A DNA stretch of 64,000 bases from Tunturiibacter empetritectus (GTDB lineage: Bacteria > Acidobacteriota > Terriglobia > Terriglobales > Acidobacteriaceae). The stretch is taken from contig NZ_JACCCU010000004.1 in the NCBI RefSeq assembly GCF_013410875.1, forward strand, positions 17,241 through 81,240. The letters are read 5' to 3'. Made by a program: the position numbers and the translations under genes. Shown piece after piece: positions 9,110 to 17,688 of the stretch (positions are counted from its first letter, which is position 1; each line of letters begins with the position of its first letter). The notes beneath the pieces were generated by a model, which worked only from the letters and a program-made list of their open reading frames with translations, was not told where the DNA came from and did not search any database.

Positions 9110-10516
9110 CTAAAGCATTCCAAATTGGGTGAGTTTTTCGTAGAGCAGCCGTCGATGAATTCCGAGTCGACGAGCGGCGTCCGACTTGTTGCCGTGGGCT
9201 GCCTTCAGCGCCTGCTCGATGAGATGTCGCTCCCAACTCCCGACCGCCTCATGAAATAAAAGTCCCGTTGCTGCCTGGACATCGAATATGCCTGGTGCTG
9301 GAGTTTTTGCTTTGGTCAATTCCTCCTGTATCTGTTCGCCTGTTATGGCTCGTCCGCCTGCTTTGACGGCGGCGCGTTCGATCAGGTGCTCTAGTTCCCG
9401 CACGTTGCCCGGGAACGAATAGCCTTGTAAGGCTGATACGGCGTCTGCGGCGAGCCCGGTTTCGATGGCCTGATTTCGTTTGGCATATCGCGTGAGGAAA
9501 TACTCCGCTAAGGGCAGGATGTCGGACTGGCGCTCCCGCAGTGGTGGCAGGCAGACGGTAAACGCATTGAGCCGATAGAACAGGTCGGCACGGAAGGTCT
9601 TTTGTTCCACATCGTCTTCCAATGGACGGTTTGTTGCAGCGATTACCCGAACATCCGTATGGACGGAGGCTGTTCCTCCGACTCTCTCGAAGGTGTGTTC
9701 CTGAAGGACACGCAGCAGCTTCGGTTGAAGAGAAAGCGGCAACTCGCCGATTTCATCCAGAAAGATAGTGCCTCCGTCGGCGGCTTCGAATTTCCCGCGT
9801 TTTTGGGCGATTGCTCCGGTGAATGCCCCGCGTTCATGTCCGAAGAGTTCTGACTCTAACAACTCGGGCGGCAAAGCTGCACAGTTGAGGATGATGAAGG
9901 GACGACGGCATCGTGCGCTGTTTTTGTGGATCGTGCGGGCAATAACCTCCTTACCCGTTCCCGATTCTCCCAACAGCAGAATGCCGACATCGGTAGAAGC
10001 AACCCTACCAATGTTCTTGAAGATTTCGATCCATGCCGGCGAGTTACCGATGAGCTGAGGCTTCGAGTCTTCTTCTGGCCCACTGATGTCTTCAATAGAG
10101 CGATCTCTGAACCGCTGTTGTCGCAGCAACTCTACCTCGCGCTGCAGTTCCATGTGCCGGATGGCGCGCGCAACCGTCGCGAGGGCCAGGTCGATGTCGA
10201 GCGGCTTGGTAATGAAGTCGTAGGCTCCAAGTTGCATCGCTTGCATCGCATTCGGGCCGGTGCCGTGGGCGGTGAGAATGATGACAGGCATGGTAGTCAG
10301 TAGCCCTTCCGATTGGAGGCTCTTGAGAAACTGCTCTCCTCCTCCGCCAGGCATCTTCCAATCGCACAACGTAAGGTCGGGTGTTGCGGTCTGAAGTGAG
10401 GTGATCGCGTCCTCAGCATTCGTCGCGACGAGGGTCTTGTAACCTGCATCCGTCAGCAGTTCCCGGAGCGTCTCGCGAAAGTTGCGGTCGTCGTCCACGA
10501 TGAGTACTTCAGCCAT
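9110..10516 (-). CDS. NtrC-type sigma-54 response regulator
   Basis: Enhancer-binding protein of 468 residues from the preferred start. The receiver domain has the phospho-acceptor Asp in LTLCDWKMPGG (residue 52). The AAA+ domain shows Walker A GESGTGKE, the sigma-54-contacting GAFTGA loop, Walker B GGTIFLDEIGEL and the arginine-finger region FRADLFYRLN. The C-terminus is a Fis-type helix-turn-helix (NKSDAARRLGIHRRLLYEKL). It activates transcription by remodelling sigma-54 RNA polymerase. The frame is open to an ATG at 10534, but the ATG at 10516 gives the usual MAEVLIVDDD receiver start and an 8-bp overlap with the kinase gene. A consensus sigma-54 promoter at 12430 is its probable target. 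Confidence 0.93.
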   Translation of the reverse strand: MAEVLIVDDDRNFRETLRELLTDAGYKTLVATNAEDAITSLQTATPDLTLCDWKMPGGGGEQFLKSLQSEGLLTTMPVIILTAHGTGPNAMQAMQLGAYDFITKPLDIDLALATVARAIRHMELQREVELLRQQRFRDRSIEDISGPEEDSKPQLIGNSPAWIEIFKNIGRVASTDVGILLLGESGTGKEVIARTIHKNSARCRRPFIILNCAALPPELLESELFGHERGAFTGAIAQKRGKFEAADGGTIFLDEIGELPLSLQPKLLRVLQEHTFERVGGTASVHTDVRVIAATNRPLEDDVEQKTFRADLFYRLNAFTVCLPPLRERQSDILPLAEYFLTRYAKRNQAIETGLAADAVSALQGYSFPGNVRELEHLIERAAVKAGGRAITGEQIQEELTKAKTPAPGIFDVQAATGLLFHEAVGSWERHLIEQALKAAHGNKSDAARRLGIHRRLLYEKLTQFGML

Positions 10517-12173
10517 CTTGCGTTGCCTCTTCATTCACCTGTCTTAGGGTATCGCGCTCATCACGATTCAACGGTAATCGGAGTGAAGCAATGGCTCCTC
10601 CACCCTCATCATTGGCGAGAAGCAACTCGCCTCCGTGAGACTGAACGATCTCGAAGGATATAGAGAGGCCGAGACCCGTTCCGTTGTCTTTGGTCGTGTA
10701 GAACGGGTCCATTGCATGGTTTAGAGCCGCTGGAGTGAAGCCTCGTCCATCGTCCATGACGTCGATACGCGCAAAGCCATTCTCCACCGCAGTGCTGATC
10801 GTGACGACCGCTCCTTCCGAGCTGCGATATGCCGCTGAATACACGGCATTTTCCATCAGGTTATCGAGCACCTGGATCAATCGCCCTCGATCTGCTATGA
10901 CGATGTTCTTAGATGTAGCCTTGCAAACGATTTGGACACCTTTTGCCGCTGCTTTCTCTGCCCATGTCGAGGCTGTGGCCGTGCACAGATCATCCAGCGA
11001 GACAGCTTGAAGTTGAAGCTGAATCGGTCTGGCAAAGTAGAGGAGACGGCTGATGATCGTGTCCAGGCGGTCAATCTCTTCGAGAATGACCGTGCTGCTC
11101 CGCATGGCTGCTTCGGGATCGGCGGAGCGTTGCCACATCTGCGTCCGCATCCTGATAGTGCCCAGCGGATTGCGCAGCTCATGTGCAATACCGGCCGCAA
11201 ACTGGCCCAGCGCGGAGAGCCGTTCGTTGTGACGTACCTGAGACTCCAGTGTCCGCTCATTTTCGATCTTTTCGTGCAACGCGAGTGCCAGGGAGTCAAT
11301 GCCGTGGAGTACGCGACTGAACTCCTCCAAAGGCGGACGCTCTGTACTTTGAGGACCAGACGCCGTGAGGCCGCCCTCCATCGAGCCCAAACGCTCAAGA
11401 ACGGTGTTCACTCCGCTCCGAATTTCCGTTGTAACGAAAACTGCAAGCAACGCTGTCATCAGTGCGGCGATGCCGAATCCAATGCTTCCAAACAGGAGCT
11501 GGCGACTCTGTCCGCCTTCGATTCCGGGAATACGCTCCATAAGCCACACGGCACCCGTGATTTCATCCGTAGTCCCAGTCGTCCGGTCTCCACCGGATTG
11601 CTCATGGATTGGAACCGCTACAAAGAGGATGGCGTCATGCGGCCCTTCAAAGCGAAGTGTCTTGATGGTGTTTGCCGCAACGGCTTCACGCGCAAGATTC
11701 TCAATCGTAGGCCGCTCGCGGTCTGGCATACCCTTCTCCGGCCCCGGCCCCTCATGGGTGGGAAAGGCGTATCCAATCAGAGCGTCGGCTCTGGCAGCGT
11801 AGAAGCCACCCTCGATGCCTTCCTCGTGCTGCAATGTTTCTGCCGTGATCTCTTTGAGCAGATCGGGCTTGGGGTGACGTGGCTCGCCGCGTTCAGAGCG
11901 TGGCGGCGGAGGAGCGGCGGGAGGAAACGGAGGCGGTGGTGGCCCCGGCTCAATCGTTCGCAGGGAGTTATCCGCAGTCCGATCGTCGGCATAGTTCCGT
12001 GCGAGATTGGAGGCTACGCTGACTAGATGATGCTCCGTGAGTGCGAGCGTCTCCGCGTGGCGGTTGCGAAGGAAGGTAAACAGACTGATTGCCGCGGCGG
12101 CGAGGAAAAGAAATGTCAGAACGACGAGCAATAAGATGCGTGAACGAAGGCTTCTCCAAAAGATCTTCGGCAT
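10509..12173 (-). CDS. NtrB-like sensor histidine kinase with polyproline sensor domain
   Basis: Membrane kinase of 554 residues. One TM helix (about 10-32), a periplasmic sensor domain with a polyproline stretch (GPPPPPFPPAAPPPP), a second TM helix (LLFGSIGFGIAALMTALLAV), a linker with coiled-coil character, HisKA with intact H box (GIAHELRNPLGTI), and HATPase with N box LMENAVYS and G boxes DDGRGF and GTGLGLSIS. The frame is open for another 103 codons upstream, but that extension is low-quality sequence; the ATG at 12173 follows a GAGAGGAG site and directly precedes the TM helix. It forms an overlapping operon with the NtrC-type regulator. The polyproline sensor stretch resembles the product of the divergent sigma-54-driven gene, which may be linked to the signal. 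Confidence 0.9.
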   Translation of the reverse strand: MPKIFWRSLRSRILLLVVLTFLFLAAAAISLFTFLRNRHAETLALTEHHLVSVASNLARNYADDRTADNSLRTIEPGPPPPPFPPAAPPPPRSERGEPRHPKPDLLKEITAETLQHEEGIEGGFYAARADALIGYAFPTHEGPGPEKGMPDRERPTIENLAREAVAANTIKTLRFEGPHDAILFVAVPIHEQSGGDRTTGTTDEITGAVWLMERIPGIEGGQSRQLLFGSIGFGIAALMTALLAVFVTTEIRSGVNTVLERLGSMEGGLTASGPQSTERPPLEEFSRVLHGIDSLALALHEKIENERTLESQVRHNERLSALGQFAAGIAHELRNPLGTIRMRTQMWQRSADPEAAMRSSTVILEEIDRLDTIISRLLYFARPIQLQLQAVSLDDLCTATASTWAEKAAAKGVQIVCKATSKNIVIADRGRLIQVLDNLMENAVYSAAYRSSEGAVVTISTAVENGFARIDVMDDGRGFTPAALNHAMDPFYTTKDNGTGLGLSISFEIVQSHGGELLLANDEGGGAIASLRLPLNRDERDTLRQVNEEATQDG

Positions 12174-12322
12174 TCGGCTCCTCTCGTCATCTTCTAGTAC
12201 AGCTTTTATCGAGCATCTATCGCTATGGTATGCAACTTGGCTGCCATCGGTGGCGTGCCCGATATTGATGGCTGCTACAGGGATCAGATGCCACAGCCTC
12301 TCCGATACGGAACCCAACTGTA

Positions 12323-12353
12323 CGCAATCCGCACACAACCTGAGGGGATTGCG
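12323..12353. promoter_or_regulatory. Inverted repeat, candidate activator (UAS) site
   Basis: CGCAATCC (12323-12330) and GGATTGCG (12346-12353) form a perfect 8-bp inverted repeat with a 15-bp spacer. Its centre lies about 118 bp upstream of the start point predicted by the sigma-54 promoter, the usual range for enhancer-binding proteins. It sits between the kinase gene and the polyproline gene. Binding by the adjacent NtrC-type regulator is inference. Confidence 0.5.
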
Positions 12354-12429
12354 GTCGGGTAAAGATGCTGTCGATGTCTCCGAACCACTAAGTGTGCTGC
12401 GATTGAAAGACTTCGGTCGTTTCGATGAA

Positions 12430-12444
12430 TGGCACACCGCTTGC
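12430..12444 (+). promoter_or_regulatory. Sigma-54 (-24/-12) promoter
   Basis: TGGCAC (12430-12435), five bases, then TTGC (12441-12444) matches the sigma-54 consensus exactly. The start of transcription would be near 12456, just before an AGAGG ribosome-binding site (12457-12461) and the ATG at 12470. It faces the polyproline gene and stands next to a sigma-54 activator gene pair. Confidence 0.8.
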
Positions 12445-12469
12445 CTTACTGCGGGCAGAGGTACTGCCG

Positions 12470-13123
12470 ATGAACATTCCATCTTCCCTGCGAATCACCG
12501 CTCTTGGGCTCGCATTTAGCCCTCTGGCGTTTGCACAGAGTCCGCCTCCCGGTCCGTCAATTTCGCCCGCAGACGGGCCGCCGAGTATGCCTGCTGCACC
12601 TGCGGCGTCTTCACAACTCTCCGTAGTGACCCAATCCTCTCGCGTCCGCGCCTTTAACGCAGGTCCAGGCGGAGAGGTACGCAGTCTGTACCTTCAGAAT
12701 GGCAGCGTCGTTGATTTGGCACCCTCCATCGGCGAACAACTTGGCTCGGCAGTTCGCAAGGGCGAAAAGATTACCGTGATCGGCACGAAATCGGAGATCA
12801 ATGGACAATCTTTAGTCGAAGCGGCGAGTGTCCGGCTGAACGATCAGACGTTCTCTGCGAACCTGCCCTCCGGCATTCCTCTCGCCCCTGGCGTAGTTGC
12901 TGAAGGTGCGGCCCCGCCACCACCAACACCACAAGCACCGCCGCTTGCACCTTCATCACGACGCAAGAATAAAGCTGCTTCACCCCCGCCCTGTGTCGGG
13001 TCGGCTGACACACCTCCACCCCCGCCCGATTTTGGTGGGCCTCCTCCTCCGCCACCGGCCGGAATGGCTCCACCACCACCGCCCGACGGAATGGCCCCCC
13101 CGCCACCGCCGCCCCAAGACTGA
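12470..13123 (+). CDS. Secreted proline-rich protein, sigma-54 controlled
   Basis: A 217-residue protein with an N-terminal signal peptide (SLRITALGLAFSPLAFAQ). A small central region (about 48-130) with regular beta-type sequence (SRVRAFNAGPGGEVRSLYLQ, KGEKITVIGTKSEING) resembles an OB-like or SH3-like fold. A C-terminal tail (about 140-217) is rich in PPPPP runs and a repeated PPPPP-x-GMAPPPPP unit. An earlier ATG at 12425 lies upstream of the sigma-54 promoter and cannot be the start of that transcript. The product should be periplasmic or at the cell surface. Its polyproline tail recalls the polyproline stretch in the neighbouring kinase's periplasmic domain. No named family recognised. 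Confidence 0.8.
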   Translation: MNIPSSLRITALGLAFSPLAFAQSPPPGPSISPADGPPSMPAAPAASSQLSVVTQSSRVRAFNAGPGGEVRSLYLQNGSVVDLAPSIGEQLGSAVRKGEKITVIGTKSEINGQSLVEAASVRLNDQTFSANLPSGIPLAPGVVAEGAAPPPPTPQAPPLAPSSRRKNKAASPPPCVGSADTPPPPPDFGGPPPPPPAGMAPPPPPDGMAPPPPPPQD

Positions 13124-13289
13124 AAACTGTCTTATGCGCCATGCCGCTCCTGACCGGATGTGCAGGCCGTGTGAGTCTGCCATCCGAGGGGAGGCAGTCT
13201 ATTTTTCGATGCACTGATCTCATCCGTTCGGTGGTGACAACTCTTCTTGCATCGAACTCTTAACCAGAGGAAAGAAAGGACTATGTTTT

Positions 13290-13865
13290 ATGCTCCCGCC
13301 CAAAAAAGCCGCGAAGAAAGCTGTAAAGAAGGCCGCCAAGAAACCGGCAGGTCGCCACCACGATAAGCATCACCAGGCGAACGATCTGCGCCGCGCCTAT
13401 GAACATATGGGCCGTTTGGAGATTCTCCGAAAGTCCCATAAATCATTAACGGCGGACGCTGTTGGCGAACTTACCAAGCTAGCCCAGAAAGAGATAGAAG
13501 GTGGACATCACAAAGATGCTGCCGATCTTTTAAGGGCGTCAGAACACCTGAGCTTCGCCGCTCTTGCCGGCGATAGTCATGGGAGTACTCGTATCTCTGC
13601 CGAACTTGAACAGTCCATCACAGAACACTTCGATGAACTGACGCGAAGAGCAGACGAGCACTGGGAAGGTCATACGGGGCAATCCAGCATTTTGGATGCA
13701 CTCTATCAAAGCTCTCGCAGGAGTGCAGTGAGGGCGTTCAAGGATCGTGACTATCACCAGGCCCTCGAGTTTGCGCGTGCTGCGGAGGCCCTCGCTCATG
13801 TAAAGCAGGGTGGGCCACTCAAGCTTGAGAGAGGGCACAAGGACCTGCAGCTCAAAGGCGCATAG
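13290..13865 (+). CDS. Small protein with histone H1-like lysine-rich N-terminus
   Basis: A 191-residue cytoplasmic protein. Residues 1-20 are almost only Lys, Ala and Pro (PPKKAAKKAVKKAAKKPAG), followed by a His-rich stretch (RHHDKHHQ), as in bacterial histone H1-like or nucleic-acid-binding tails. The rest (about 30-185) is predicted helical with two repeats of a hairpin that looks TPR-like (KEIEGGHHKDAADLLRASEH; FKDRDYHQALEFARAAEAL). The ATG at 13290 has AAGGA 9 nt upstream; an ATG at 13283 is too close to it and in another frame. It may be transcribed together with the polyproline gene 166 bp upstream. DNA or RNA binding is inference from composition. Confidence 0.75.
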   Translation: MLPPKKAAKKAVKKAAKKPAGRHHDKHHQANDLRRAYEHMGRLEILRKSHKSLTADAVGELTKLAQKEIEGGHHKDAADLLRASEHLSFAALAGDSHGSTRISAELEQSITEHFDELTRRADEHWEGHTGQSSILDALYQSSRRSAVRAFKDRDYHQALEFARAAEALAHVKQGGPLKLERGHKDLQLKGA

Positions 13866-13943
13866 CACCGCGAGTAGCCCTCGCTACTTGCTGCCTAAAT
13901 CGGACTGCTGCTGTAGTGACTCGAGGATTACCAGAAAGAACGG

Positions 13944-15227
13944 ATGGTCAATGCTATGGATATCGATTCCGGCAAGAAGCAGAGTGTCCATGCTCTGGAA
14001 GCGACAAACTTCTTTCTCGCCGATGTGCAGACCGGCCTCGGTCCATTTCTCGCAGCGTATCTGGCTGGAGCAGGATGGGAGCCGGGACGCGTCGGGATGG
14101 CGTTGACCCTCGCCGGCATCATCACGGTTGTACTGCAGGCTCCTGCTGGTGCCATCGTCGATCAACTTAGGTCAAAAAGGTTGATTCTCGTTCTCGCCTC
14201 TGCTGTCCTCGCTTTGGGAGCGGTTCTGCTCAGTATCACTGCCGCTCCCTGGGCGGTGTACACATCTCAGGCTCTGATTGGCGGAGCGGGGCCATTTCTG
14301 GGTCCAACACTCGCCGCAGTCACGATGGGAATAGTCGGCGTTACCTTCTTCGACCGCCAGTTTGGCAAGAACCAGTCCTTCAACTCCGCCGGTAACGTGG
14401 CCTGTGCGCTCCTGATTGCGGGCGTGAGCCACCTGTTCGGCAATCGCGCCATCTTCATTACGGCAGCGGTGCTGACTGTCCCCACAGTGCTCGCCGTCCG
14501 TGCGATCAAAAGTAGCGACATCGACTATGACCTCGCACGCGGTGGTGCGAAACAAGTAGATGGGAAAGAAGTTCCTGCGAGAGCGTCCGTGATGAAAACG
14601 TTGGTTGGAGACCGGACCCTCCTATTCTTTCTTGCCTGCGCTTTTCTCTTCCACTTTGCGAATGCGGCCATGCTGCCACAGCTCGGCGAGATGCTATCGC
14701 ACGGCGCGCGGGCCACTGCCGCCCCATTCATGTCGGCCTGCATCATCGTCACGCAGGTCGTCATCATGTGCTTCGCCCCGGCCATTGGACGCTTCGCGAA
14801 CTTGCACGGACGAAAGCCGCTTCTGATGCTTGGGTTCGGCGTTCTTCCCATCCGCGCAGTTCTTTATACCCTCACCCACAACACGGAAAGCCTGATCGCT
14901 ATCCAACTACTGGACGGCGTCGCCAATGCGATCTTTGGTGTTGTCTCGATCCTCGTGGTCGCAGACCGCACGCGCGCTACAGGCCGCTTCAATCTTGTGC
15001 AGGGTAGTCTCGCAACGGCAGTCGGGTTAGGCGCAGCTCTCAGTACGACGTTCGGCGGAAAGCTGATTCAGCACTTCAGCTATCGCATCTCTTTTCTATC
15101 TCTGGGAGCCATCGCTGCACTCGCATTTCTCTTGTTATGGACGGCGATTCCAGAGACGCTTCCGGAGCGCCACAAACCTGATAGCGATCCCTCTTCCCCA
15201 GCCATTACACAGGAGCTTCCAGCATGA
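13944..15227 (+). CDS. MFS transporter
   Basis: A 427-residue inner-membrane protein with about 12 hydrophobic segments and a longer central loop (about 190-215), as in the major facilitator superfamily. The loop between TM2 and TM3 carries a motif-A-like sequence (GAIVDQLRSKR), and the equivalent loop in the second half reads GRFANLHGRKP. The substrate is unknown. Its stop codon overlaps the ATG of the metallophosphoesterase gene by 4 bases (ATGA), so the two are coupled. It is the first of four genes in close series (MFS, phosphoesterase, ArsB-like, YdcZ-like). Confidence 0.88.
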   Translation: MVNAMDIDSGKKQSVHALEATNFFLADVQTGLGPFLAAYLAGAGWEPGRVGMALTLAGIITVVLQAPAGAIVDQLRSKRLILVLASAVLALGAVLLSITAAPWAVYTSQALIGGAGPFLGPTLAAVTMGIVGVTFFDRQFGKNQSFNSAGNVACALLIAGVSHLFGNRAIFITAAVLTVPTVLAVRAIKSSDIDYDLARGGAKQVDGKEVPARASVMKTLVGDRTLLFFLACAFLFHFANAAMLPQLGEMLSHGARATAAPFMSACIIVTQVVIMCFAPAIGRFANLHGRKPLLMLGFGVLPIRAVLYTLTHNTESLIAIQLLDGVANAIFGVVSILVVADRTRATGRFNLVQGSLATAVGLGAALSTTFGGKLIQHFSYRISFLSLGAIAALAFLLLWTAIPETLPERHKPDSDPSSPAITQELPA

Positions 15228-16366
15228 AAACTATTGAATCGAAGAGTCCCTTTCAACCGCACTTACCCGATGCTGCTGGCATTATTAGCTGGGTCCATCT
15301 CGGCGACCTGCACATGACGAAAGCCGGCGAGCAAAACCATCTCGATCTGGCAGAGATCGTCAACGGGGTCAATCGAGCGTTTGCCGATTCGTTGAGCTTT
15401 GTCTTCCTGCCTGGAGACGTAGCAGAGGACGGCAGCCGTGCCGCCTACGCGGTGGTGCGTGGAGAACTCGATCGCCTCAACGTCCCATGGTGCGCCATCA
15501 TTGGCGATCACGATGTTCATGAGAAGAGCTTTACGAATTTTCTGGAAGCGATGTCGGAGCGAACGCACTATGCATTCACGGTCGGCTCCGTTCGATTTGT
15601 GGCGATGAATGCGTTCGATGTACCGGAGCCCGGATCGTTCGCTGTGAGCGGGGATCAGCTTGCCTGGGTGAAGCGCGAGTTGCAGACTGCGACGGAGGCA
15701 GAACAGTCCAGCGTTCTTCTGCTCCACTGCTACCCAAGTGATCTAAAGGTCGGGGGTGGCGAACTCAAGGATGCTGTTCGCAACTTTGGCGTGCGACTCA
15801 TCGACATGGGTCACACGCACTACAACGAGATTGCCAACGACGGAAGGACGCTTTACTCCGCCACCCGGTCTACCGGACAGATTGAAGAGGGCCCGGTCGG
15901 TTACTCTGTAATCAACATCGATGGCGATGTTGTGAGCTGGCGATTTGTTGAGTTGGGGAAGCTGCCAGTCGTGGTGATTACCTCGCCGAGTGATGAACGC
16001 TTACAGACAAATAGGGCCGAAAGTCCGAAAGAAAATCTGAAGGTTCGAGCGAAATTCTGGGGCGAGGCTGAGGCCTTGAAAGCAACAGCCTATCTGGACG
16101 GGCATGCTGTCCCTATGAAGCGGATCGACAATAGCCACGTCTGGGAGGCAAATATTTCTACTCCCCATGAGGGCATCTCTTCCTTGAAGGTCTCAATCGA
16201 GGATGCACGCGGGGAAGTCGCAACCGATGAGATTCGTGTTGTGATCGGAGATCTCGCGGAACGACAGCGCGTGGAACGCGATCAGGATAACGCGCTGGAG
16301 GCGTGGCCGGAGCATGGACTGCTTGGCACGCAGCTCGGACCCAATAAGAACGGGAAGAAGTGGTGA
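15224..16366 (+). CDS. Calcineurin-like metallophosphoesterase
   Basis: A 380-residue protein without a signal peptide. The metallophosphoesterase core lies at about 18-225, with the metal-binding series D-x-H (GDLHM), GD (LPGDVAEDG), GDHD in place of GNHD (IIGDHDVHE), an H in LLLHCY, and GHTH (DMGHTHYNE). The C-terminal 120 residues form a separate beta-rich domain that contains an Asp/Glu-rich stretch. The family hydrolyses phosphomonoesters or phosphodiesters. It is coupled to the upstream MFS gene by a 4-base overlap, and its TGA overlaps the ATG of the ArsB-like gene (TGATG). The substrate is not evident from sequence. Confidence 0.88.
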   Translation: MKTIESKSPFQPHLPDAAGIISWVHLGDLHMTKAGEQNHLDLAEIVNGVNRAFADSLSFVFLPGDVAEDGSRAAYAVVRGELDRLNVPWCAIIGDHDVHEKSFTNFLEAMSERTHYAFTVGSVRFVAMNAFDVPEPGSFAVSGDQLAWVKRELQTATEAEQSSVLLLHCYPSDLKVGGGELKDAVRNFGVRLIDMGHTHYNEIANDGRTLYSATRSTGQIEEGPVGYSVINIDGDVVSWRFVELGKLPVVVITSPSDERLQTNRAESPKENLKVRAKFWGEAEALKATAYLDGHAVPMKRIDNSHVWEANISTPHEGISSLKVSIEDARGEVATDEIRVVIGDLAERQRVERDQDNALEAWPEHGLLGTQLGPNKNGKKW

Positions 16367-17670
16367 TGATCCCTGCACAAATAGCGCACGTTGTTCTACC
16401 TTGTATCGTCGCCGTTAGCATCGTGCTTATGCTGATCCGCCCGCGCGGAATTCCCGAAGTCTGGTGGATATCGGGCGGAGCGTTCATTTTGATCGCGCTC
16501 CGCTTGATACCACTCAAGCTGGCCGGGCAAGCTGTTGCGAAAGGTAGCGATGTTTACCTGTTCCTGATCGGCATGATGCTTCTGAGTGAACTGGCGCGGG
16601 AACAAGGCGTCTTCGACTGGGTGGCCTCGGTAGCAGTACGCGGCGCAAATGGCAGTTGCTCGCGTCTGTTCCTGCTCGTCTATGTTGTGGGAACTCTCGT
16701 GACGATCTTCATGTCGAACGATGCTACTGCGGTCGTACTAACGCCAGCCATTCTGACAGCGGTGCGTAAGGCAAGAGTCTCACCTCTTCCATACTTGTTC
16801 GTCTGTGCGTTGATTGCAAATGCCGCGAGCTTTGTGCTGCCCATCTCGAACCCGGCTAATCTGGTGGTCTTTCATACCGGTATGCCGCCTTTAGGGACAT
16901 GGCTGGCAGACTTCGGTGTCCCATCGCTGCTTTCGATAGTTGTGACGTTTGTCGTCATGCGCCTTATGTTTCGCAAGGAACTCTGCAAGACCATTGAGTG
17001 CGAGGTAGAAGATACGAAGCTCAGCGCAAACGGCAAACTTGTTCTCGCTGGTCTCGCGCTGATGATCGTTGTTCTGCTCACCGCCTCTGCCATGAAGAAG
17101 GACCTGGGGCTGCCGACCTGCCTTGCGGCGCTGGTGATTACCGCTGTTGTCTCCATCAAATCGAAGAGCAATCCCATCACACTCGCGAAAGAGGTTAGTT
17201 GGGGAACACTGCTGCTGGTCGCAGGATTGTTTGTCATGGTCGATGCAGTGGAAAGTCAAGGGGCCTTGGACCTGACGCAACGATGGCTCGCCTGGGCATC
17301 AAGTCTCGGCCAGAACGTGGGCGCAATGGTTGTCGGCTTCGCCGTCGGTGTAGCAAACAACCTCGTAAACAACCTGCCGCTGGGGCTTATCGCGGGCGGG
17401 ACAATCCAAGCTGCCCATGCCACGGGACCGATAGCGAATGCAGTCCTAATTGGGGTAGACCTTGGGCCCAACCTCTCCGTAACCGGGTCATTGGCTACGA
17501 TCCTTTGGCTACTGGCCCTACGTAAGGATTCTGGTGGTGAGACAGGGGAAGGAAACCTCGATGTCAGCTTCTGGCAGTTCCTGAAGATCGGTGCCATCGC
17601 GATGCCGGTAGCGCTCTTCGCCGCCTTGGGAGGAGCGATCTTGATGCAGATCCTCGTTGGACAACGTTAA
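16366..17670 (+). CDS. ArsB/NhaD-type anion transporter
   Basis: An inner-membrane carrier of 434 residues from the preferred ATG, with about 11 hydrophobic segments, belonging to the ion transporter superfamily that includes ArsB and citrate carriers. Diagnostic motifs are present in both halves: SNDATAVVLTPAI in the first, NNLVNNLPLGL in the second. GTG codons at 16360 and 16363 are in frame, but the ATG overlapping the upstream stop codon (TGATG) is the better start. No ArsR, ArsC or Acr3 gene is nearby, so arsenite export is possible but not shown. Partner genes (phosphoesterase, MFS) would equally fit an organic or phosphate-linked anion. Confidence 0.87.
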   Translation: MIPAQIAHVVLPCIVAVSIVLMLIRPRGIPEVWWISGGAFILIALRLIPLKLAGQAVAKGSDVYLFLIGMMLLSELAREQGVFDWVASVAVRGANGSCSRLFLLVYVVGTLVTIFMSNDATAVVLTPAILTAVRKARVSPLPYLFVCALIANAASFVLPISNPANLVVFHTGMPPLGTWLADFGVPSLLSIVVTFVVMRLMFRKELCKTIECEVEDTKLSANGKLVLAGLALMIVVLLTASAMKKDLGLPTCLAALVITAVVSIKSKSNPITLAKEVSWGTLLLVAGLFVMVDAVESQGALDLTQRWLAWASSLGQNVGAMVVGFAVGVANNLVNNLPLGLIAGGTIQAAHATGPIANAVLIGVDLGPNLSVTGSLATILWLLALRKDSGGETGEGNLDVSFWQFLKIGAIAMPVALFAALGGAILMQILVGQR

Positions 17671-17688
17671 AACATAAAGGAGAGCCGT

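Noticed and set aside
10932..12026. 364-codon plus-strand frame opposite the NtrB-like kinase
   Set aside because: It lies wholly inside well-supported kinase codons and has no protein-like features.
12425..12469. Earlier ATG for the polyproline protein
   Set aside because: It lies upstream of and inside the sigma-54 promoter, so it would not be in the transcript.
12174..12482. 103-codon N-terminal extension of the NtrB-like kinase
   Set aside because: The extension would cross the sigma-54 promoter and the inverted repeat, and the ATG at 12173 has a good ribosome-binding site directly before the TM helix.
16366..17670. Arsenic-resistance operon
   Set aside because: The ArsB-like carrier has no arsR, arsC, arsM or acr3 nearby; the superfamily also carries other anions.
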